Assembly: GCA_018901675.1 (NCBI GenBank)
Contig: JAHIEH010000047.1
Location: 1-9,487, forward strand
Direction: 5' to 3'
Source of the DNA: Nanobdellota archaeon
GTDB taxonomy: Archaea; Nanobdellota; Nanobdellia; Pacearchaeales; GW2011-AR1
DNA length: 9,487 nucleotides
The position numbers and the translations under genes were made by a program. Under the pieces are notes generated by a model, which worked only from the letters and a program-made list of their open reading frames with translations, ran no database searches and was not told the origin of the DNA. This document shows, piece after piece, positions 5,286 through 9,487 of the stretch (the stretch's first letter is position 1; each line of letters begins with the position of its first letter).

Positions 5286-5355
5286 GGCAGGGCCCAATCA
5301 AGAACATCTACTGAAAAGGCAGAGACAAAGATAGACATTCAAGAAAGAGCCCTGC
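5286..5355 (-). repeat. Inverted-repeat element related to family B (divergent)
   Basis: Closed by GCAGGGC (5287-5293) and GCCCTGC (5349-5355). On the minus strand two further pairs (U-G, C-G) extend the stem. An inner stem GAATGTCTA/TAGATGTTC pairs fully on the minus strand using two G-U wobbles, whereas the plus strand has A-C mismatches at those places. This points to a minus-strand RNA. The arms share CAGGGCTC with family B; the interior differs. It precedes the cysteine-rich gene at 5066-5242. Confidence 0.55.
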
Positions 5356-5363
5356 AAAAACAA

Positions 5364-5546
5364 TTAGAAATCACATTCCTCAATTACAACTTTCGCTTTT
5401 TTCCCCATGTTCTTAAGGCAAGTTAACACAAAATTTTTCTCCTCCTGAGAATTAACTCCAATCATCAAACCATTGTGAACATTCAGAAGCACAACATTAA
5501 AAAAACCCTTGGTTTCTTCTTTGGAATGAGAAACAAAAACTTTCAT
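5364..5546 (-). CDS. Hypothetical 60-residue protein
   Basis: A 60-residue soluble product, MKVFVSHSKEETKGFF at the start and KKAKVVIEECDF at the end, with predicted strand-helix alternation. No recognised domain. The opening VFVSHSKEE superficially resembles the start of TIR domains, but the protein is far too short for one. AAAGGG lies seven bases before the ATG at 5546. A hairpin (5563-5582) occupies the same pre-binding-site position as the 19-base hairpins elsewhere. Confidence 0.6.
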   Translation of the reverse strand: MKVFVSHSKEETKGFFNVVLLNVHNGLMIGVNSQEEKNFVLTCLKNMGKKAKVVIEECDF

Positions 5547-5562
5547 AATTTTCCCTTTCTGT

Positions 5563-5582
5563 TCTGCGATGCTCTTAGCAGA
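5563..5582 (-). promoter_or_regulatory. Hairpin before ribosome binding site, divergent copy 3
   Basis: The minus strand reads TCTGCTAAGAGCATCGCAGA, with TCTGC/GCAGA arms. It begins with the same TCTGCTAA as the exact copies at 2072-2090 and 8415-8433. It lies just upstream of the AAAGGG site of the gene at 5364-5546. The similarity is partial and may be convergent. Confidence 0.35.
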
Positions 5583-5620
5583 TTTTTATTTTACATAATT
5601 CTTCTAATCTCTTTTCCAAT

Positions 5621-5839
5621 CTATTTGCATCTGGGATTGGGATATAATTTGTTAAACTGCTGTTTATAGCGGTAACCACATATAAAATAATACGTCCTAC
5701 CATTCCTTGAGCATACATGTTCACATCTCCATTTGTTTCTTGCCCCCTTACATGCGGTTCCTCTCTCCAATAATAGGGCTAAATCGCATATGTTTTCTAA
5801 TTTGTATCCTATTGGATTTCTCCCAAGTGGTTCTTTCAT
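5621..5839 (-). CDS. Small cysteine-rich hypothetical protein
   Basis: A 72-residue, basic product with six cysteines (18, 30, 39, 43, 54, 71) and aromatic stretches (RTYYFICGYRYKQQF). There is no membrane helix or signal peptide, so a cytoplasmic metal-binding role is more likely than disulphides, though the spacing (C-x3-C, no C-x-x-C) fits no standard zinc ribbon. No family recognised. AAAGGAG is eight bases before the ATG at 5839. It lies 45 bases downstream of the zinc-ribbon gene at 5885-6064. Confidence 0.65.
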   Translation of the reverse strand: MKEPLGRNPIGYKLENICDLALLLERGTACKGARNKWRCEHVCSRNGRTYYFICGYRYKQQFNKLYPNPRCK

Positions 5840-5884
5840 TGTCTTATCTCCTTTTCCTCTTATTATTAAGTTAAACTTGTTTTA

Positions 5885-6064
5885 TTACCAAGTTTTCTCT
5901 GGACACTTAGCACATATTTCTTCATCAAAGAAAAAACCATAGGTCCCACAACCACAAGCACTGCATACCGAAAGTGGTAGTAATGGAAAAAATTCTTCTG
6001 GAATTGTGCCTTTTGTAGACAAGTCCACCTTAACTTTTGTTTCTTTAGTTATTTCGTTATTCAT
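5885..6064 (-). CDS. Small zinc-ribbon protein with EKTW tail, paralog 1
   Basis: A 59-residue product. A charged N-terminal half (MNNEITKETKVKVD) is followed by C-x-x-C at 34-37 (CSACG), then 13 residues on, C-x-x-C at 51-54 (CAKC), and the end PEKTW. The gene upstream (6282-6551) ends in the same pattern (CKCCG, DECETC, VEKTW), so the two share a C-terminal ribbon module. The start at 6064 has AAAGGAG seven bases upstream. The longer frame from 6265 reads through element A copy 2 and is not credible. Function unknown; zinc binding is inferred. Confidence 0.75.
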   Translation of the reverse strand: MNNEITKETKVKVDLSTKGTIPEEFFPLLPLSVCSACGCGTYGFFFDEEICAKCPEKTW

Positions 6065-6100
6065 TTCAATTCTCCTTTTCTTTTTTTCTTTAAAAAACAA

Positions 6101-6215
6101 AGCCAGCCTGCTGCCTATAGCATTGAAATCCAGTCGCTGCGTCAGCATTCTACCAATTCGCAGATAACGAAGGGAGGAAAATAAGTCTGCGAGAAAGATA
6201 GTTAAGCAGGCTGGC
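6101..6215 (-). repeat. Structured element family A, copy 2
   Basis: Closed by AGCCAGCCTGCT (6101-6112) and AGCAGGCTGGC (6205-6215). Inner stem TCGCAGA/TCTGCGA (6158-6164 with 6186-6192) is not conserved in sequence in copy 1, where another palindrome takes its place. The small hairpin GCTGACGCAGC is conserved with a changed loop base. TTTGTTTTTT follows the closing arm on the minus strand. The loop of the inner stem holds CCTCCC, a Shine-Dalgarno complement. The element sits between the two EKTW zinc-ribbon genes. Confidence 0.65.
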
Positions 6216-6281
6216 AAGATTAAGAATTTTAAACCAAAATTCAAAACAAATCTGTTTTTGCCCAAACTTCCCTACACAATT

Positions 6282-6551
6282 TTACCCCCAAGTTTTCTCT
6301 ACGCAGGTTTCGCATTCATCACTATGCAAAAGTCCACAGCACTTGCATATTTGATTAGGTTCTTCAGGATGACAATATTCAACTGGGTCTTTTCTATGAC
6401 ACTCACTAAGAAACATATCATCATTTCCCCCTCCAATTTCTTTAATCACATCTTCAACCACCGGTTCAACACCCCGCAAAGTGCCGATAAATTCATCATT
6501 CACTGCTATACAACCGAAAGTTCCCTTTTTTCTAGTTTGGGGATTACTCAT
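6282..6551 (-). CDS. Cysteine-rich zinc-binding protein with EKTW tail, paralog 2
   Basis: An 89-residue product with eight cysteines. The C-terminal ribbon has C69-x-x-C72-G and C80-x-x-C83 followed by VEKTWG. It parallels the 5885-6064 protein, where the tail is CSACG...CAKC-PEKTW. Additional C51, C60, C71 and H52, H61 could bind a second metal. The N-terminal part is acidic and mixed (FGCIAVNDEFIG, VVEDVIKEIGGG) and not shared. GGAG is eight bases before the ATG at 6551. Element A copy 2 lies beyond its 3' end. Confidence 0.75.
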   Translation of the reverse strand: MSNPQTRKKGTFGCIAVNDEFIGTLRGVEPVVEDVIKEIGGGNDDMFLSECHRKDPVEYCHPEEPNQICKCCGLLHSDECETCVEKTWG

Positions 6552-6571
6552 AATCTTTTCTCCTTTTCTTC

Positions 6572-6835
6572 TTATTCTGTGTTTCTCATATTAAAAAATA
6601 AACCCGAGGGCAACTCTTTTTCAATTAAAAGATGTCGGATATTGCTTTCTGGTTCAGAATTCAGAACTTTTTCCTCTCTAATTATTCCTTTTTTGTTTGG
6701 GTTAATCTGCTTTTGTATCTCATCTATTCTTCTCTGAGCTTTTTCTCTCTCCTCTTTTTTATTATTTGAAAGAAGTTTCAATAACCGCCCAATCTCTTGT
6801 TCATTAACTTGTTTCTCATAATTAGAAACATTCAC
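6572..6835 (-). CDS. Helical charged protein with GTG start
   Basis: An 87-residue product. Residues about 5-55 are strongly charged and likely a long helix or coiled coil (QEIGRLLKLLSNNKKEEREK and onward). The C-terminal part (LLIEKELPSGLFFNMRNTE) is more hydrophobic. No family recognised. The start is GTG at 6835, seven bases after AAAGGGG; no in-frame ATG has a better site. It lies 20 bases upstream of the zinc-binding gene at 6282-6551 and probably shares its transcript. Confidence 0.6.
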   Translation of the reverse strand: MNVSNYEKQVNEQEIGRLLKLLSNNKKEEREKAQRRIDEIQKQINPNKKGIIREEKVLNSEPESNIRHLLIEKELPSGLFFNMRNTE

Positions 6836-6867
6836 TATCTTTCCCCTTTCCTTATTCAGACAGATAT

Positions 6868-7080
6868 TTATTTTCTTCTCGGGAAAACAGAATTTTCCTT
6901 TGCTCGTGTAATTTGGCTGTAGATAGTTCTTTTCAGGTTGATAAGGAAAATTATGTGAAAATTTGGGTTTTCTTGAAGCAAGTTTATTTTTTCATTCAAA
7001 TCTTCTTCCCTCTCAACAAAAATATGCTGATCTTTTTTCTTTAGAATATCATAACCCAAAATCAAATACGCACATTTCAT
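6868..7080 (-). CDS. Hypothetical 70-residue protein
   Basis: A 70-residue product from the ATG at 7080, preceded seven bases upstream by AAGGAAGG. An alternative start at 7134 (after GGAAGGGG) would add 18 residues in the same frame (MSIITLGGTISLIKEGKS). Both have binding sites and I cannot choose firmly. The sequence alternates short hydrophobic strands (CAYLILGYDIL, FHIIFLINL) with a charged helix (VEREEDLNEKINLLQE) and ends with a basic tail (RTIYSQITRAKENSVFPRRK). No family recognised. Confidence 0.6.
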   Translation of the reverse strand: MKCAYLILGYDILKKKDQHIFVEREEDLNEKINLLQENPNFHIIFLINLKRTIYSQITRAKENSVFPRRK

Positions 7081-7204
7081 ACTCTTTCCTTCCTTTATTA
7101 AACTAATAGTACCCCCCAAAGTTATTATGGACATAACAAATTCCCCTTCCTTTTTATTAATAATTTTTTCTGTTCAGCTGTTTTGGTTTTTAGGATTGTT
7201 AACC

Positions 7205-7303
7205 TTAATATTTCTTCTTTCTAAAAGAGCAATACCCCCACCAAATCAACACAGCAATTAGCAGTATAATATAGACAATCTTCTGGTCATTCATCTCATA
7301 CAT
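7205..7303 (-). CDS. 32-residue single-helix membrane protein
   Basis: MYEMNDQKIVYIILLIAVLI then WWGYCSFRKKKY. A polar N-terminus, one membrane helix (about 9-24) and a basic C-terminus, an orientation with the tail in the cytoplasm. AAAGGAG lies seven bases before the ATG. Small membrane proteins of this form often regulate a larger membrane protein or act as toxins; nothing here decides between them. Element B copy 2 (7351-7408) is in its leader. The gene downstream begins 70-125 bases on. Confidence 0.65.
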   Translation of the reverse strand: MYEMNDQKIVYIILLIAVLIWWGYCSFRKKKY

Positions 7304-7350
7304 TTTAGTTCTCCTTTTTTTGTTAGTATTCTCATTTATCATTAATTATA

Positions 7351-7408
7351 GAGTCCTGCCCTACTAATGCCTTAGCTGGGATTTCCAAAACAGGTTCAGG
7401 CAGGGCTC
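7351..7408 (-). repeat. Structured element family B, copy 2
   Basis: Closed by GAGTCCTGCC (7351-7360) and GGCAGGGCTC (7399-7408). Here the odd pair is C-A on the minus strand and U-G on the plus strand, the opposite of copy 1, so the stem alone does not settle the strand. The shared interior blocks are TGTTTTGGAA, TCCCAGC and AAGGCATTAGTAGGGCAGG. TATAAT (7350-7345) follows directly on the minus strand, with AAGGCA 17 bases upstream. It precedes the 32-residue membrane protein gene. Confidence 0.6.
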
Positions 7409-7410
7409 TT

Positions 7411-7426
7411 CTTCTCGGAGGAGAAG
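7411..7426. other. Short hairpin after the helical-repeat gene
   Basis: CTTCTC, loop GGAG, GAGAAG: a 6-bp perfect stem just beyond the stop codon of the gene at 7430-7819 and immediately before element B copy 2. There is no U-tract on the minus strand, so it is not a convincing terminator. The minus strand exposes CTCCTCC, complementary to the ribosome binding sites. Confidence 0.35.
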
Positions 7427-7429
7427 GTT

Positions 7430-7819
7430 TTAAAAACTTGAGGAAATAGAAGGAGCAGAAGTAGGAGTGTTCACAATTCTTCCCATGTTTCCTACATAGC
7501 TCAGGATAATCTCCTTAGGCGGTTCAATACCGGTTATCTTCTGCAGTTCTATTATATTATCCACCCACTTTTTCTCTGCATAACCTAATAATAGTTTCCA
7601 GAGAATTTGTTCAGACGAGCTAATGCCTGTTTTCGTCTGCTCTCGTTCTCTTAGGTTATTCAACCACTTTTCTAGATAGTATTTATATCCTCTCCGAATA
7701 GTTTTTTCAGAAGGTCTAATACCTGTCATCAAAATCGTTGAAACCAAATTAGAGAAATCGTTTTCCTTTTCCATCATCTTATACATCTTTAATACTTCCT
7801 GTCTATACATTTCATCCAT
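7430..7819 (-). CDS. Short helical-repeat protein, PPR-like
   Basis: A 129-residue product built from units of exactly 32 residues. TGI occurs at 32-34, 64-66 and 96-98, each followed by a polar turn and two helices (EKTIRRGYKYYLEKWLNNL; EQILWKLLLGYAEKKWVDNI). Residues about 7-31 fit the same pattern without the TGI. The phrase LLLGYAEKKWVDNIIELQKI plus TGIEP resembles the pentatricopeptide repeat (two helices, then a GI-P loop). PPR units are usually 35 residues, with shorter S-type units of about 31. PPR proteins bind RNA and are rare in bacteria; a divergent TPR/Sel1-like repeat is the alternative. The tail is low-complexity (NTPTSAPSISSSF). GGAG is eight bases before the ATG. Confidence 0.7.
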   Translation of the reverse strand: MDEMYRQEVLKMYKMMEKENDFSNLVSTILMTGIRPSEKTIRRGYKYYLEKWLNNLREREQTKTGISSSEQILWKLLLGYAEKKWVDNIIELQKITGIEPPKEIILSYVGNMGRIVNTPTSAPSISSSF

Positions 7820-7874
7820 GTTTAAGTCTCCTTTTCTTCTCTCAGGGTTTTAACTTATTACTTCACACTCATTC

Positions 7875-8204
7875 CTATTCTTGCTTCTTAATCTTTTCAA
7901 CCCTTTCGTTTTTTTGAATAACTTTAACCTCATAAGGTGTTAAGTAAGGAACATCGTCTTTATCCACTTTCCAAAGAAATTTGTTGCCTTTGTATTCTAT
8001 TATTGTTTCTTTCTCACTCTTTTTGTCTCGGTCTAAATCTTCTAGAGAAAGTTTAACATCTGCTGGGACAACATAACCAGATTGAACATTTTCTATGCCC
8101 CAGTTTTTTTCTCCTAATCTAAACCCTCCCGCAAAACACAAAAGTACTACCACTGGTCCTATCAATAACCCAATCAACCAACCCAAAGAATAATCATCTT
8201 TCAT
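7875..8204 (-). CDS. Membrane-anchored protein sharing the flotillin's N-terminus
   Basis: A 109-residue product beginning MKDDYSLGWLIGLLIG, with one membrane helix (about 8-30), then SGYVVPADV and a charged, mostly soluble domain ending in a Lys-rich tail (VIQKNERVEKIKKQE). The start resembles the flotillin at 437-1756 (MDYSLGL..., helix, VIVPANE). The codons share GATTATTCTTTGGG, so the anchor may have been copied from one gene to the other. The soluble part is not recognisably SPFH and lacks the coiled coil. I prefer the start at 8204 (AAAGGAAAAAATT) over 8315, which would overlap the lipoprotein gene. Confidence 0.7.
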   Translation of the reverse strand: MKDDYSLGWLIGLLIGPVVVLLCFAGGFRLGEKNWGIENVQSGYVVPADVKLSLEDLDRDKKSEKETIIEYKGNKFLWKVDKDDVPYLTPYEVKVIQKNERVEKIKKQE

Positions 8205-8280
8205 AATTTTTTCCTTTCTTTTTCCTTGTTTATTTTTGTTTATCTCTTCAAACATCAGCTTCAATTCACTTAACAGGGTT

Positions 8281-8394
8281 TTAACACTGAATCGGCGGAA
8301 TGCTTGAACATCCAAAGAAAAACAGCATCAGCAAAATCCCGCAAAGTAGCATCTTAGCCCAAACTCTTATTTCCGGCAAAATCTCTTTGCTCAT
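8281..8394 (-). CDS. 37-residue predicted lipoprotein
   Basis: MSKEILPEIRVWAKMLLCGI then LLMLFFFGCSSIPPIQC. A polar n-region is followed by a hydrophobic stretch (about 14-28) and a lipobox-like LFFFGC-SS around Cys29. Only nine residues (CSSIPPIQC) would remain after processing. This form resembles entericidin-like or lysis-type mini-lipoproteins, though a plain small membrane protein is possible since FFG-C is a weak lipobox. GGAG is eight bases before the ATG at 8394, with the exact 19-base hairpin upstream. The gene lies 76 bases before 7875-8204. Confidence 0.65.
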   Translation of the reverse strand: MSKEILPEIRVWAKMLLCGILLMLFFFGCSSIPPIQC

Positions 8395-8414
8395 AATTTT
8401 ATCTCCTTTTCTTT

Positions 8415-8433
8415 TCCGCTATACTTTAGCAGA
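8415..8433 (-). promoter_or_regulatory. 19-base hairpin before ribosome binding site, copy 2
   Basis: Identical to the 19-mer at 2072-2090 and likewise just upstream of a binding site (AAAAGGAG of the lipoprotein gene). Stem TCTGCTA/TAGCGGA, loop AAGTA on the minus strand. A TTTAAT-like tract adjoins the same side in both copies, so the conserved unit may be slightly longer. Confidence 0.55.
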
Positions 8434-8470
8434 CGTTTTAATGATTTAAGCCAAATTACTTGCCTTAACC

Positions 8471-8641
8471 TCAAATTAAGTAACCTAAAAATACTCCTAT
8501 CAGTAAAGTTAGAAAGAGAGTACATTTAACAAAAGTAATAGTTTCTGCAGATTTACACTTCTCTCTAAGCAAGGTAATTAGTTTTCTCCAGATTAAGTCC
8601 GCCATAAATCCAAGAATAAGCGCAATTAATGAGGTTATCAG
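8471..8641 (-). CDS. Two-helix membrane protein, apparent CTG start
   Basis: A 56-residue frame with two predicted helices: LITSLIALILGFMADLI at the N-terminus and FLTLLIGVFLGYLI at the C-terminus, joined by a basic loop (WRKLITLLREKCKSAE). The strong site AAAGGGGG ends eight bases before CTG at 8641. There is no ATG, GTG or TTG nearby in frame. The first in-frame ATG (8605) would cut the first helix and has no binding site. CTG is a rare but known bacterial start. A sequencing error hiding a normal start is the alternative. No family recognised. Confidence 0.55.
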   Translation of the reverse strand: MITSLIALILGFMADLIWRKLITLLREKCKSAETITFVKCTLFLTLLIGVFLGYLI

Positions 8642-8681
8642 TTTAGTTGCCCCCTTTCTGTTTATTTTTTATCTTTTTCTT

Positions 8682-8846
8682 TTAATCACACCTTACACGA
8701 AGAAGCTCTTTGTTTTTCTCAAAGCTTACCATCGCTCTTTTGGAAAGGTTATACATCAACTCCTCCCAACGTTCTCTGCAAAACTCAGCACTCAAAGCAA
8801 TTAATTCTTCTCCGGATTTGATGCCTTCTCTGATTTCATTAATCAT
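8682..8846 (-). CDS. Small soluble helical protein, 54 residues
   Basis: MINEIREGIKSGEELIALSA and onward, ending NKELLRVRCD. It is almost wholly helical and amphipathic, with no membrane segment; the spacing of hydrophobics suggests two helices around a Leu/Met-rich turn (about residue 30). No family recognised. AAAGGAG is eight bases before the ATG at 8846. It lies 40 bases upstream of the CTG-started membrane gene and is probably co-transcribed. An unsupported 32-codon frame (8843-8941) overlaps its start as ATGA. Confidence 0.7.
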   Translation of the reverse strand: MINEIREGIKSGEELIALSAEFCRERWEELMYNLSKRAMVSFEKNKELLRVRCD

Positions 8847-9111
8847 AAATGTTCTCCTTTTTTTTTGTTTTTATATTTTTGACTGCTTTTTTGTTTCTTC
8901 CATAAGCAAATATCAAATTTTTTTTCTTTTTCACCAAGCATAATTAAATAAATTTATCTTAACTGCTTGTGCAGTTATTTCCTTATTAAAAGATAGTGAA
9001 GGAAGTCCATACCACAACTTAATTAGTCAACAACTGGACTTCCCCCACACCTTTTTGATAATTAAAACCTGCCTATTTTTGATATCTACTTTCTCTGTAC
9101 GAAGTTGTTTA
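8847..9111. other. 265-base gap without a convincing gene
   Basis: Holds a perfect 6-bp hairpin AACTGC/GCAGTT (8961-8976, loop TTGT), the inverted repeat at 9001-9043, and a Lys-rich 32-codon frame (8843-8941) without a binding site. The gap is A/T-rich on its gene-proximal side and looks like a leader or promoter region for the gene at 8682-8846. Confidence 0.5.
9001..9043. repeat. Inverted repeat, unrelated to families A and B
   Basis: A perfect 9-bp inverted repeat, GGAAGTCCA (9001-9009) and TGGACTTCC (9035-9043), 25 bases apart, with a TTAATTAG-type palindrome between. Its size and intergenic place match elements A and B, but the sequence is different. Could be a transcript end for the gene at 9112 or a leader structure for the gene at 8682. 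Confidence 0.45.
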
Positions 9112-9138
9112 CTACTTTTTTCGCGCGAAGTTGTTTAC
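9100..9138. repeat. 26-base imperfect tandem duplication at a gene end
   Basis: CGAAGTTGTTTAC occurs at 9100-9112 and 9126-9138, 26 bases apart, and the bases to its left (13 per copy) are also partly similar. The right copy encodes the last residues VNNFARKK of the gene at 9112-9348. The left copy, in another frame, would encode VNNFVQRK and a stop. A duplication that is not a multiple of three has thus replaced one stop with an equivalent one. Confidence 0.55.
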
Positions 9139-9348
9139 AGAATGTTCAGGCTGTGGAGAATTTACTTTAGTTATTTCCTTTTTGGGCTCCACTACTTTGG
9201 CTTCTTCCACTTTTTCAACTACTTTTAATTCTTCCACTTTTTTACATTCTTTCTTTTTCAACTCCACTCTGGGTTCTTCCACTTTTTTGCTTTCTTTCTT
9301 TCTGGATTGGCAGTTTTTTAATTGGAAACCGCAGAAAATACACCCCAT
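9112..9348 (-). CDS. Lys/Glu-rich protein with N-terminal CxxC
   Basis: A 78-residue frame. MGCIFCGFQLKNC holds C-x-x-C-G at 3-6 and C13, like half a zinc ribbon. The rest is Lys/Glu-rich with loose repeats (KKVEEPRVE, KKVEELKVVE, KVEEAKVVEP) and a tail ending SVNNFARKK. Synonymous variation within the repeats (GTG/GTA, GAA/GAG) supports this frame as coding. But the ATG at 9348 has no binding site and lies inside another same-strand frame (9242-9469). Either it is translated by coupling, or both frames are pieces of one gene split by a frameshift (membrane helix followed by charged tail). Confidence 0.5.
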   Translation of the reverse strand: MGCIFCGFQLKNCQSRKKESKKVEEPRVELKKKECKKVEELKVVEKVEEAKVVEPKKEITKVNSPQPEHSVNNFARKK

Positions 9349-9469
9349 GGATTAATAACAAAAATACAACTAAAATAATAATCCCCCACACAAACCCTAA
9401 ACTAACCTTAAAATATGTTATGGGGAAAATTCGTAGACTTTGAAGATTCCCAAAATCCAGAAAAACCAA
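9242..9469 (-). CDS. Membrane-segment ORF overlapping the Lys/Glu-rich frame
   Basis: An open frame of 75 codons from a TTG at 9469. It has one convincing membrane helix (about 23-46, GFVWGIIILVVFLLLIHGVY) followed by a basic stretch. The start is uncertain: no clear binding site precedes the TTG, GTG at about 9394 is another choice, and the true start could lie beyond the window. Its last 107 bases overlap 9112-9348 in a different frame. There the other frame looks more gene-like, so this one probably ends or shifts near 9348. Confidence 0.4.
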   Translation of the reverse strand: MVFLDFGNLQSLRIFPITYFKVSLGFVWGIIILVVFLLLIHGVYFLRFPIKKLPIQKERKQKSGRTQSGVEKERM

Positions 9470-9487
9470 ACTATGTAAGTTGACAGC

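Noticed and set aside
5364..5546. TIR domain from the VFVSHSKEE start
   Set aside because: Only 60 residues long, lacking the rest of the fold and the catalytic region.
5885..6265. 126-codon version of the zinc-ribbon gene
   Set aside because: Its first 67 codons are read-through of structured element A and the leader; the ATG at 6064 has the binding site.
6258..6737. 159-codon plus-strand open frame
   Set aside because: Antisense shadow of two well-supported minus-strand zinc-binding and helical genes; no binding site.
8843..8941. 32-codon frame MLGEKEKKFD... overlapping the next gene start
   Set aside because: No ribosome binding site, and Lys-rich composition is expected from any A-rich leader; the ATGA overlap can be chance.
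1..9487. tRNA, rRNA, insertion sequences or a Tas/Nop-domain gene
   Set aside because: No cloverleaf, rRNA segment, transposase or Nop-like protein could be identified in any accepted frame.

Overview
The window looks like an accessory region of a low-GC bacterium or of a mobile element or phage in one. Every gene I accept lies on the minus strand. The genes are short (32 to 129 codons, apart from one of 439), closely spaced, and most carry a strong AAGGAG-type ribosome binding site 5-9 bases before the start. TGA is used as an ordinary stop, which excludes the code-25 lineages. Small unknown proteins, rich in zinc ribbons and one- or two-helix membrane proteins, would suit a Patescibacteria (CPR)-like genome or a large phage or plasmid. 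That placement is inference; no taxonomic marker is present.

Left edge (1-294): an array of two alternating 9-base repeats (TGGCTCGCA and TGGKTTTCA) separated by unique 9-base spacers, with an 18-base step and a 36-base full unit. This matches TIGR arrays (tandem interspaced guide RNA), the guide loci of the RNA-guided Tas proteins. No Tas/Nop-domain gene is in the window. The array runs off the left edge, so the partner gene, if any, should lie further left. A long hairpin (344-394) separates the array from the genes.

437-2707: a flotillin/SPFH membrane scaffold protein, a small very basic protein, a DUF805 membrane protein and a TTG-started zinc ribbon.

2755-7408: about fifteen small genes interrupted by recurring inverted-repeat elements of two families: A (2755-2875, 6101-6215) and B (3589-3644, 7351-7408, a divergent member at 5286-5355, and a remnant at 4291-4306). 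Each lies just upstream of a small gene, four of them encoding putative zinc-ribbon proteins. They look like structured leaders or small RNAs. There are also a tandem pair of acidic-tailed membrane proteins, a pair of zinc ribbons sharing a C-x-x-C...EKTW tail, and duplicated leader mini-ORFs.

7430-9487: a short protein with 32-residue PPR-like helical repeats, a membrane protein sharing its N-terminus with the flotillin, a 37-residue lipoprotein, a membrane protein that seems to start with CTG, a small soluble protein, and two overlapping reading frames (a membrane segment and a Lys/Glu-rich tail). A 19-base hairpin is repeated exactly before two ribosome binding sites.

How the parts work together is not evident. 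Shared orientation and spacing suggest one or a few long right-to-left transcripts with several internal promoters. The best promoter is at 3188-3216.
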